Shown piece after piece: positions 1 to 5,431 of a stretch of DNA of 5,431 nt. The notes under the pieces are model-generated. The model was not told the DNA's origin and made no database searches. It saw only the letters and a program-made list of their open reading frames with translations. The stretch comes from Lachnospiraceae bacterium. Lineage in GTDB: Bacteria; Bacillota; Clostridia; Lachnospirales; Lachnospiraceae. A program made the position numbers and the translations under genes. The stretch spans positions 1 through 5,431 of the forward strand of contig JAGDCQ010000187.1 of the NCBI GenBank assembly GCA_017958465.1, read 5' to 3'. How positions within the stretch are numbered: position 1 is the stretch's first letter; each line of letters begins with the position of its first letter.

Positions 1-210
1 CTTGAACTTGATTTTCTGCTTCAGGAAGATGAATTATATCCGATCGAGGTAAAGGCTGAGGAGAACCTGAGATCAAAGAGCTTAAAGACGATTTATGATA
101 ACGATAACAGTTTGCAACCTGTAAGATTCTCCATGGCTGGATATAAGGAACAGGAGTGGCTCACAAATGTGCCGCTTTATCTCGTGCAGGCATGGGTAAA
201 TACCAGGTGA
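1..210 (+). CDS. C-terminal end of an ATP-binding protein, DUF4143 / archaeal-type AAA ATPase family (5' truncated by the window)
   Basis: Frame 1 is open from the left edge to a TGA at 208-210, giving 69 residues of the C-terminus. The visible part has Asp4, then a YPIEVKA stretch with Glu16-x-Lys18, then SKSLK and finally a VPLYLV strand. The D...ExK pattern and the wording of this tail match the PD-(D/E)xK-like DUF4143 domain at the end of a widespread family of roughly 400-residue AAA-type ATPases in anaerobic bacteria and archaea. The cellular role of that family is poorly defined; the nuclease-like fold is often suggested to be vestigial or toxin-like. The N-terminal Walker A and B motifs would lie to the left of the window and cannot be checked. 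A strong terminator follows 22 bases after the stop, so the gene ends its own transcription unit. The family assignment is from memory of the motif; the frame itself is certain. Confidence 0.8.
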   Translation, partial: LELDFLLQEDELYPIEVKAEENLRSKSLKTIYDNDNSLQPVRFSMAGYKEQEWLTNVPLYLVQAWVNTR

Positions 211-231
211 CATTCAAACAGCAAGTGAACG

Positions 232-259
232 AAAAACCAGTCCCTTGGGGCAGGTTTTT
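232..259 (+). terminator. Rho-independent terminator after the ATPase gene
   Basis: The arms AAAAACC (232-238) and GGTTTTT (253-259) pair perfectly. After one A/A mismatch the stem continues GTCC against GGGC (one T-G wobble) around a CTTG-type loop at 244-247. The run of five T on the 3' side gives a terminator for the + strand gene ending at 210. The run of A on the 5' side means the hairpin could also terminate transcription arriving on the other strand. No converging gene is visible, so its main job is to insulate the radical SAM gene downstream. Confidence 0.8.
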
Positions 260-286
260 AGCTATTCCGTCGTAAAAGTGTAAAAT
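258..286 (+). promoter_or_regulatory. Possible weak promoter for the radical SAM/esterase unit
   Basis: A TAAAAT at 281-286 is a five-of-six match to the -10 box. Seventeen bases upstream lies TTAGCT (258-263), only a three-of-six match to TTGACA and overlapping the terminator's T-run. Because a terminator precedes the next gene, a promoter is needed between about 260 and 325, and this is the best candidate I see. The remainder of the 211-343 spacer is AT-rich with no other recognisable element. Confidence 0.4.
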
Positions 287-324
287 AGCATCATAAAAGC
301 ATCAGCCATTATCTTAAATCACAA

Positions 325-331
325 GAAAGGA
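325..331 (+). promoter_or_regulatory. Ribosome binding site of the radical SAM gene
   Basis: GAAAGGA at 325-331 is a moderate Shine-Dalgarno match, 12 bases before the ATG at 344, which is slightly long spacing. No other in-frame start lies close upstream, and the protein's family motifs begin soon after this ATG, so it supports the chosen start. Confidence 0.6.
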
Positions 332-343
332 ATCCGATATCAT

Positions 344-1219
344 ATGCATTTCATCGATGCAAAGAGCATACTTTCAGGCAGCGGCGGGCACGTGGGGATG
401 AACATCTACCGCGGGTGTACGCATGGCTGTATTTACTGCGACAGCAGGAGCCTGTGCTATCGGTTTACGCATCCTTTCGAGGATATCGAGGTTAAGCAGA
501 ATGCACCGGAGCTGCTTGAAATGGCGCTCAAGTCAAAGCGGAAGAAGTGCATGATCGGCACCGGAGCAATGTCCGATCCGTACATGCATTGTGAGGAAGA
601 ACTGGGCCTGACGAGAAAATGCCTTGAGATAATCTTAAAAAACGGCTTTGGGCTTGCGATACAGACTAAATCCGACAGGATATTAAGAGACATAGACCTG
701 CTCGATGAGATCAACAAAGAAGCAAAATGCGTGGTGCAGATGACACTTACCACCTATGACGACGATCTTTGCAAGATCATAGAGCCGAATGTCTGCAACA
801 CGAAGCGCAGGATAGAAGTGCTCGAGCAGATGCAGGAGAGGGGGATTCCAACGGTTGTCTGGCTTACGCCGATCCTGCCGTTTATCAACGATACCGTGGA
901 AAACATCACTGCAATTCTTAATGAGTGCGTGCGGACAGGCGTAAAGGGCGTGATAGATTTCGGCATGGGGCTGACCCTTCGCGACGGAGACAGGGAGTAC
1001 TATTATGCGGCACTCGACAAGCATTTCCCTGGACTGAAAGAACGTTACATAAAGCAATACGGCAACGCCTACGAGCTTCCGAGCCCGAATGCAGAAGAAC
1101 TGACCAAGGTGTTTAAGCAGATATGCAGTGAAAACGACATGATGTCAACTCCGGACAAGTGTTTCCGGTACATGGCGGATCTACCGGACAAATACCCGCA
1201 GTTGAGATTTATCTTTTAG
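344..1219 (+). CDS. SPL-like radical SAM protein (COG1533 type), 291 aa
   Basis: This is a cytoplasmic radical S-adenosylmethionine enzyme. Cys25, Cys29 and Cys32 form the CxxxCxxC motif (CTHGCIYC) that holds the 4Fe-4S cluster used to cleave SAM. Further family landmarks are GTGAMSDPY at 72-80, IQTKSD at 106-111, LTTYDDDLCKIIEP at 135-148, LTPILPFIND at 174-183 and GMGLTLRDGDREYYY at 207-221, then a YGN at 239-241. These match the spore photoproduct lyase-like (SplB-related) group annotated in Clostridia as 'SPL family radical SAM protein', whose substrate is generally unknown. It is shorter than true SplB, with the cluster motif much nearer the N-terminus, so I do not call it splB. It is rich in further cysteines (38, 69, 83, 93, 129, 143, 151, 195, 261, 273), of which C273 sits in a CFRYM motif near the end. 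The C-terminus QLRFIF resembles a sliding-clamp binding peptide. It is probably co-transcribed with the esterase 59 bases downstream. Confidence 0.92.
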   Translation: MHFIDAKSILSGSGGHVGMNIYRGCTHGCIYCDSRSLCYRFTHPFEDIEVKQNAPELLEMALKSKRKKCMIGTGAMSDPYMHCEEELGLTRKCLEIILKNGFGLAIQTKSDRILRDIDLLDEINKEAKCVVQMTLTTYDDDLCKIIEPNVCNTKRRIEVLEQMQERGIPTVVWLTPILPFINDTVENITAILNECVRTGVKGVIDFGMGLTLRDGDREYYYAALDKHFPGLKERYIKQYGNAYELPSPNAEELTKVFKQICSENDMMSTPDKCFRYMADLPDKYPQLRFIF

Positions 1220-1266
1220 CCCGGATCCAACAATAACAACAAATGACACGTGATAAATTTAAATAA

Positions 1267-1272
1267 CGGAGA
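1267..1272 (+). promoter_or_regulatory. Ribosome binding site of the esterase gene
   Basis: CGGAGA (1267-1272) gives a GGAG core 7 bases before the ATG at 1279, which is ideal spacing. The AT-rich 59-base gap between the two genes shows no well-spaced -35/-10 pair and no hairpin with a T-run, which favours read-through from the radical SAM gene. Confidence 0.7.
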
Positions 1273-1278
1273 ATAAAA

Positions 1279-2055
1279 ATGGCTAACCTAACTATCAGAT
1301 TCCGCTCGCGATGCTTGGATCGCTACACAACATTTTTAATGTACCTTCCGGAAAACTTCGAGGGTGCGAAAACAAAATATACCGAAAGGCCCACAAAGAC
1401 GCTGTTTCTGCTTCACGGTTATATCGGGGATGCGGGAAACTGGGTGCCGGAGTACCTTTCGGAGAAATATAATTTTGCTGTGGTGATCCCCAACGGCGAA
1501 AACTCCTTCTGGCTTGACAGGAAGGCTACAGGGCATGATTACTGCAGATTTCTTGGGGAAGAGCTGCCGGACTATGTCAGAAAGACCTTCGGCCTTGCAA
1601 AAGGCAAGGAAGACACTTATATCATGGGCCTTTCAATGGGCGGCTTCGGTGCGATTCACACAGCTTTTGCTTATCCGGATGTCTTCGGAAAAACTGTGGG
1701 TCTTTCCGGCGCGTATATTCACAACGGAGTCGCAAAAATGAAGCCCGGTGATGCCCCGGGGATAGCAAATTACGAGTATTACCGCGAGTGTTTCGGAGAT
1801 CCCGAAAGATTAGCGGAAAGCGACAACAACCCGGAGGTGCTCATAAAGAAGCTGAAAGCCGCAGGAAAGCAGATCCCTGAGATTTATATGGCCTGCGGCA
1901 CGGAGGATTTTTTGCTTAAGGAAAACCGCGAAATGGACAGATTCCTTACCGAACAGGGCGTGGAGCATACATATCTTGAAAGCGAAGGAACCCACAATAT
2001 GGAGTTCTGGAGCAGATATGTGGAGAAATTCATTCCCATGCTGTTTGAATCATAG
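1279..2055 (+). CDS. Alpha/beta-hydrolase, putative esterase (esterase D / tributyrin esterase EstA type), 258 aa
   Basis: This is a serine hydrolase that should cleave short-chain acyl or acetyl esters. The catalytic triad is visible: Ser119 in the nucleophile elbow GLSMGG (117-122), Asp210 in CGTEDFLL, and His239 in EGTHNMEFW. The HGY at 46-48 after strand LFLL is the usual oxyanion-hole region, and PNGENSFWLD at 71-80 matches the conserved loop of the putative-esterase family (PF00756), which includes tributyrin esterase, S-formylglutathione hydrolase and feruloyl/acetylxylan esterases. The length of 258 is typical for a single-domain member. No signal peptide or membrane segment is present, so it is probably cytoplasmic, which fits an intracellular acetyl-ester or oligosaccharide-ester hydrolase better than an attack on polymers. 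The exact substrate cannot be told from sequence. It follows the radical SAM gene closely, but I know of no functional link; the pairing may just be shared transcription. The stop is followed 15 bases later by a large palindrome that likely ends transcription. Confidence 0.93.
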   Translation: MANLTIRFRSRCLDRYTTFLMYLPENFEGAKTKYTERPTKTLFLLHGYIGDAGNWVPEYLSEKYNFAVVIPNGENSFWLDRKATGHDYCRFLGEELPDYVRKTFGLAKGKEDTYIMGLSMGGFGAIHTAFAYPDVFGKTVGLSGAYIHNGVAKMKPGDAPGIANYEYYRECFGDPERLAESDNNPEVLIKKLKAAGKQIPEIYMACGTEDFLLKENREMDRFLTEQGVEHTYLESEGTHNMEFWSRYVEKFIPMLFES

Positions 2056-2070
2056 ATTTTAATTGCCACC

Positions 2071-2117
2071 GGGGACGGTTCTGCTTGACACTGTTTGTGT
2101 CACTTGGAACCGTCCCT
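2071..2117 (+). repeat. Long two-part palindrome, likely a dispersed REP-like element acting as terminator
   Basis: The outer arms GGGACGGTTC (2072-2081) and GAACCGTCCC (2107-2116) pair perfectly over 10 bases, with an added G-T pair from 2071 and 2117. Inside a 4-by-4 internal loop, a second stem pairs TGACAC (2086-2091) with GTGTCA (2097-2102) around a 5-base loop. TTTT follows at 2117-2120, so the transcript of the esterase gene would fold into a very stable hairpin before a short U-tract. The GGACGGTTC...TGACAC...GTGTCA...GAACCGTCC pattern is, from memory, a dispersed intergenic palindrome in many Clostridia and other Firmicutes; that part is not shown by this window, which has only one copy. 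No transposase or target duplication is evident next to it. Confidence 0.7.
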
Positions 2118-2143
2118 TTTGATTTCTTACAGGTGCGAAAACA

Positions 2144-2177
2144 GTGACAAATACGGCGGAATGTGGTAAAATATAAT
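2144..2177 (+). promoter_or_regulatory. Sigma-A type promoter of the large surface-protein gene
   Basis: GTGACA (2144-2149) matches the -35 box at five of six positions. After exactly 17 bases comes TAAAAT (2167-2172), a five-of-six -10 box preceded by the extended TGn element (2164-2166). A perfect TATAAT at 2172-2177 overlaps it by one base but would sit 22 bases from the -35 box. Transcription would start at about 2180, giving a short leader of some 33 bases before the ATG at 2213. I see no operator-like inverted repeat over the promoter. Confidence 0.75.
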
Positions 2178-2199
2178 GCACTTGAATCAAAGCTTTTAC

Positions 2200-2205
2200 G
2201 GGAGG
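2200..2205 (+). promoter_or_regulatory. Strong ribosome binding site of the surface-protein gene
   Basis: GGGAGG at 2200-2205 is a near-ideal Shine-Dalgarno sequence, 7 bases before the ATG at 2213. It decides the start: the later in-frame ATGs (residues 10, 16, 17, 23) lack such a site and would cut into the signal peptide. Confidence 0.85.
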
Positions 2206-2212
2206 GACGTCT

Positions 2213-5200
2213 ATGAAAAAAGATCTTTTTCGGAAACTGATGGCCGGTTTGCTATGTATGATGCTGGTGCTTGGCAATATGCCGGCGGCATTAAAAACAT
2301 CCGGTGCCGGTAACGACGGGCCGCTGTTTATACCGGGTGGCGAGTACGAGCCTGCACTGAACGTCTATTATGGCGGAGCTATAGCCGACTTCACACTTGG
2401 CGACGGAAGACTTGTTTCCGCTGCGGACATCTTTACCGGCACGGCAACGATCCCCCTTTCGCTGCTTGGAGGAAGAGGGACGAACACCCCGTATATATAC
2501 CTGCTCCCTTACGCGAGAAACACTCCTGAAGGCTTTGTAGAAGCCTACAAAGAGAATTTCCGTGATTGCACGAATGAGGGGCTGTTTTATGTAAGGTCTC
2601 AGAAAAGGTCAGTTACAACAAGCAGTGGTATCATAAAACTCGAGGCCGATGAGCTTGTGGTAGAAGGCAATATCACAAGCGGGCTTTATGTTCCCTATAT
2701 CATTTTCTACGATCGGGACCCAATAGTAAACAGGACTGCGGAAATGGATGTCACGCTGTTTTCGGGCGCTTACCCAATCTGTGTTTCAAACCCGGCGGAC
2801 GGCGGTTTCAAGGGCGATCCCTCGGAGTATATTCCCCAAAGAAATAAAAAACTCGACGTTTCCGTAAAGCTTGACGGTGAATACAGGCCGCTTGAAAGCG
2901 CCACAGTCATCGTTTACAGCGAGGACCTTTCCGTATGCTACGGCATTTCACCCTGTCTTGTGCCCTGCGAAAAAGTAGCGCTTTATATTGACCCCGGCGC
3001 TGCCGGCAAAACTTCATGCGCGGACTACAATTTTCCGGAACGTTCAAAAGGAAACGCATGCGTGATCGATGTTCCGGCAGACGGATACGCTGAAGTGACA
3101 ATATATAAATACAGTCTTCAGGCGAATATCGACGGTACTGTTTGCACTTCGAACGGTTCACCTGCGGAAGGGGCCATAGTATCCTGCTCCACGGCCGAGG
3201 GCCGGACTTTAAGCACCAAGACCGACAAAAACGGGCGTTATTCCTTTTATGATGTAACGACCGAGAAAGCTGTGGATATCTATGCCTCGAAAGGCGCAGA
3301 GTCCTTTGCCGGAGAGGTAGGAGAGGAACAGCTGAAAACCGGAAAAGTGAACTATGATATAACCCTCAAGGGAACGCAGCCGGAACTGTTCTTGAGCGTA
3401 ACAGGCGCAGCCGATGAAGTAAACGCTGCAGTGGCAAGCGGATTGCTGGACGGCAGTATTCGCGTCACCGATGGAAACCGTGCGGTAACGGACGGGTATT
3501 TCAGACTTGAAAACGGCAATACGCTCGCGTTTTACCCGAACGCGGGAAGCAGCGGATCCGACAGCTACAAGGTCTACATTTCCGATCAGTTCATTGCGGA
3601 GGAAGAGATAAGTGTCTCTAAAGGCGGAACGGCAGTCCTGACCTGTGAAAAAACGGCGCTCTTAAAAGCGGAGGTCACTTCATCCCAAGGCTTTGGTTAC
3701 CCGCATTTTCTGTTTTATGATGAAAACGGGCTGGCTTTTGAGACCGTCAGCACTACAAGAAAGGCATATGAACTCATTTCAGTGCCGGAAGAGGAAAAGC
3801 AGTATTCTGTTCTTGTTTACATGGACCCTTCGCCGGAGTACACATCGCTCAGCAGGGAAGAAGCTGCGGAGCAGATCCCCGGAGCAACGGAGCTCACATG
3901 CGTTGCAGGCGCAGGAAAAGTAGTGGACCTCGAAACGGTAGAGTCTGCCTTCCACGTGCAGTCGGACCTTGGCCCGTTATCTTATATGTCTGCTGTTGCC
4001 GTAACCAACGGCGACTCAAAAACAATAAAGGTGACGGGGCATATGGAAACCGCCGGAGACCTTGTGATAAACGCTGTCAGGGCCTATGGCTACGGGCTTG
4101 GTTCGTCGGAAAACAATACCATTCTGACTGCCGGATATAAGGACAGATCCCTTGTCATAAACAAAAAAACCGTGAAGGCATCGATTGTAAGCTCCGCTGA
4201 GAGCTTTTACGATGTCGGAAGGCTCATAGAGCTTGAAGCCCCGGCCAACGGTCCGGCCGATTTCTCGCTGATCCTCGACTGCTTCTCGGACCGCGATATG
4301 ATGGTGCGCGTGGCCGCGGATGTAACTATCGACGGTGAAGTAAAGAAGAACGTGACTATCGGCGAGACCATGATCTATGGTGTGCCTGTCACTCTTTCGA
4401 CCCGTTCTTCAACGGCTGACGGTTACCTTAACGTAAGCGGAACTGCGTCTCCATTTGCAAAAGTGTTCATCCTTGACGGTGAAACAGTCATAGGTTCTGC
4501 CGAGGCAGGGCTCAATGGCGCCTTTGAGCTTGGAGTGCAGCTTCTGACTATCCCGGGGTATAAGAGTACACATTCCATAAAGGCAAGGAGCAACGGTTAC
4601 ACGACGGATGCTGCCACCGTTATATATGATCCGGAGGGAACTTCCGTTGTCGACATTTACTTTACCGAGAACGGGAAGGAACTTCCAAAGACCTACACCT
4701 GGACAAAAGGGTCAAAGTTTGTGGTAAATGCCATGGTAACCGGCGACAGAGTCGATAAGGCATATTTTACCGTGCTCTGCTCTAACGGGACTACTATGCG
4801 TGTTGAGGCGGAGTACAAGGATACGTTCTACAGCGGAAACCGCGACAGGCATCTGTATTCATCCGAAGAGATCAACTTCGGTAAGCTTGATCTGTGTCCG
4901 ATAAAGGTTTATTTCGAATCTTCGACTGAAAGAAAGCCTTTCGAGCCGATCACCACTGTTTCCATTAACGCCGGGACAGCGCCTACAAAAGAGCAGCTCG
5001 ACAGACTTGATGAGGCTTATGGCGCGCAGTTTTTCGATGGACAGCCTGACAACGTAGAAGGAAAACTGATCGTAATAACGGAGAGCCTGTACATAGGCAA
5101 AAATGACTTCGAGAGGCTTAAAGCCGCAAGTTCGTCCTGTGCCCTGATCTGTGACGATAACGGGAACGAACGCTATGAAACCTTCGGATACTTTGAGCAT

Positions 5201-5431
5201 CAAAGCTATTTCCTCTGCACACATGATATCTATGCGGATACTTATTCCGTAGTCATGAACAGGTATATACCGGCTGATATGGAGTTCTATGAAGGCATTT
5301 TGATGCCTGACGGAGAAGTGGCATCTTTTGCGGGCGATACTGTCATAAAAACAGCCGTTATCGGTGCTATCGGCGACCAGGCAAGAGATATAGCCCTGGA
5401 TGCCTTAAACCCTGTAGTGAAGGGCCTGCTC
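2213..5431 (+). CDS. Large secreted multidomain surface protein with carboxypeptidase-regulatory-like and Ig-like domains (3' truncated by the window)
   Basis: The frame runs 1073 codons without a stop to the right edge, so the protein is longer than seen. Residues 1-26 form a signal peptide: positive n-region (K2, K3, R7, K8) and a hydrophobic core at 9-21. The cleavage site is unclear, perhaps near residues 26-32; Cys15 lies inside the core and is not a convincing lipobox. Residues about 35-303 are beta-rich and unrecognised, with a cysteine cluster (242, 248, 252, 269, 283). Residues about 304-387 resemble a carboxypeptidase-regulatory-like beta-sandwich, with IDGTV at 306-310 and TDKNGRYSFYDV at 337-348. 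Residues about 728-806 look like a bacterial Ig-like domain (SGTASPFAKVFI at 742-753). The stretch between and the tail from about 924 (PTKEQLDRLDEAYG, then LIVITESLYIG near 952) are unassigned. No catalytic motif, LPxTG, SLH or dockerin is visible, though anchors usually lie at the missing C-terminus. A role in adhesion or envelope structure is inference. The gene has its own promoter and is a separate unit from the esterase. Confidence 0.85.
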   Translation, partial: MKKDLFRKLMAGLLCMMLVLGNMPAALKTSGAGNDGPLFIPGGEYEPALNVYYGGAIADFTLGDGRLVSAADIFTGTATIPLSLLGGRGTNTPYIYLLPYARNTPEGFVEAYKENFRDCTNEGLFYVRSQKRSVTTSSGIIKLEADELVVEGNITSGLYVPYIIFYDRDPIVNRTAEMDVTLFSGAYPICVSNPADGGFKGDPSEYIPQRNKKLDVSVKLDGEYRPLESATVIVYSEDLSVCYGISPCLVPCEKVALYIDPGAAGKTSCADYNFPERSKGNACVIDVPADGYAEVTIYKYSLQANIDGTVCTSNGSPAEGAIVSCSTAEGRTLSTKTDKNGRYSFYDVTTEKAVDIYASKGAESFAGEVGEEQLKTGKVNYDITLKGTQPELFLSVTGAADEVNAAVASGLLDGSIRVTDGNRAVTDGYFRLENGNTLAFYPNAGSSGSDSYKVYISDQFIAEEEISVSKGGTAVLTCEKTALLKAEVTSSQGFGYPHFLFYDENGLAFETVSTTRKAYELISVPEEEKQYSVLVYMDPSPEYTSLSREEAAEQIPGATELTCVAGAGKVVDLETVESAFHVQSDLGPLSYMSAVAVTNGDSKTIKVTGHMETAGDLVINAVRAYGYGLGSSENNTILTAGYKDRSLVINKKTVKASIVSSAESFYDVGRLIELEAPANGPADFSLILDCFSDRDMMVRVAADVTIDGEVKKNVTIGETMIYGVPVTLSTRSSTADGYLNVSGTASPFAKVFILDGETVIGSAEAGLNGAFELGVQLLTIPGYKSTHSIKARSNGYTTDAATVIYDPEGTSVVDIYFTENGKELPKTYTWTKGSKFVVNAMVTGDRVDKAYFTVLCSNGTTMRVEAEYKDTFYSGNRDRHLYSSEEINFGKLDLCPIKVYFESSTERKPFEPITTVSINAGTAPTKEQLDRLDEAYGAQFFDGQPDNVEGKLIVITESLYIGKNDFERLKAASSSCALICDDNGNERYETFGYFEHQSYFLCTHDIYADTYSVVMNRYIPADMEFYEGILMPDGEVASFAGDTVIKTAVIGAIGDQARDIALDALNPVVKGLL

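Noticed and set aside
457..1057. Antisense reading frames opposite the radical SAM gene (457-753 and 683-1057)
   Set aside because: They lie wholly opposite a gene with strong family motifs, have no ribosome binding site or recognisable domain, and their composition is that of a reverse-strand shadow.
344..1219. Naming the radical SAM gene splB (spore photoproduct lyase)
   Set aside because: The protein is shorter than SplB, the cluster motif is at residue 25 rather than far into the protein, and the conserved motifs fit the broader SPL-like group with unknown substrate.
2085..2090. Perfect TTGACA as a possible -35 box inside the palindrome
   Set aside because: The sequence 16-18 bases downstream (around 2107-2113, GAACCGT) is nothing like a -10 box, and the TTGACA is explained by the palindrome's inner arm.
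2255..2257. Cys15 of the surface protein as a lipobox cysteine
   Set aside because: The preceding residues (A-G-L-L-C) do not fit the lipobox because a small residue is expected at -1, and the hydrophobic stretch continues for several residues after the cysteine.
3693..4140. Two + strand frames (3693-3923 and 3898-4140) inside the large gene
   Set aside because: They are out-of-frame shadows of the continuous frame starting at 2213; their arginine- and serine-rich translations show no domain. They also do not indicate a frameshift, because the main frame reads through both regions without a stop.
4859..5224. Antisense 121-codon frame opposite the surface-protein gene
   Set aside because: It has no ribosome binding site or recognisable domain and lies entirely opposite the in-frame coding sequence.

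Overview
The window looks like a chromosomal segment from an anaerobic Firmicute, probably a gut-type Clostridia such as Lachnospiraceae or Oscillospiraceae. This rests on moderate GC content, strong GGAGG-type ribosome binding sites, a DUF4143-type ATPase tail, an SPL-like radical SAM protein of a form common in Clostridia, and a palindromic element of the 'ggGACGGTTC...GAACCGTCcc' type that I recall being dispersed in such genomes. The taxonomic call is inference; there is no rRNA or other marker gene. All genes are on the + strand.

Layout. Bases 1-210 are the last 69 codons of an ATP-binding protein (AAA / DUF4143 type), followed at 232-259 by a strong hairpin with an A5/T5 base that should act as a terminator. 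A 291-aa SPL-like radical SAM protein (344-1219) follows. After a 59-base gap comes a 258-aa alpha/beta-hydrolase of the esterase D / EstA type (1279-2055) with an intact Ser119-Asp210-His239 triad. The gap holds a good ribosome binding site but no convincing promoter, so the two genes are probably co-transcribed. A long two-part palindrome (2071-2117) ending in TTTT closes this unit.

From 2213 to the right edge there is one uninterrupted reading frame of 1073 codons. It has no stop inside the window, so a start-to-stop ORF search misses it. It has its own well-formed promoter (GTGACA, 17 bases, TGgTAAAAT) and ribosome binding site. It encodes a large exported, beta-rich protein with a signal peptide, a carboxypeptidase-regulatory-like domain (about residues 304-387) and an Ig-like domain (about 728-806), plus long stretches I do not recognise. 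It is unusually rich in cysteine for a secreted Gram-positive protein. Its C-terminus, which would show how it is anchored or whether it has a catalytic domain, lies outside the window.

The genes do not form an obvious pathway. The ATPase tail and the surface protein appear to be separate transcription units flanking a two-gene radical SAM/esterase unit. I found no CRISPR array, tRNA, rRNA, transposase gene or phage gene. The points most worth following up are the unassigned surface protein, the palindromic repeat, and the clamp-motif-like C-terminus of the radical SAM protein.
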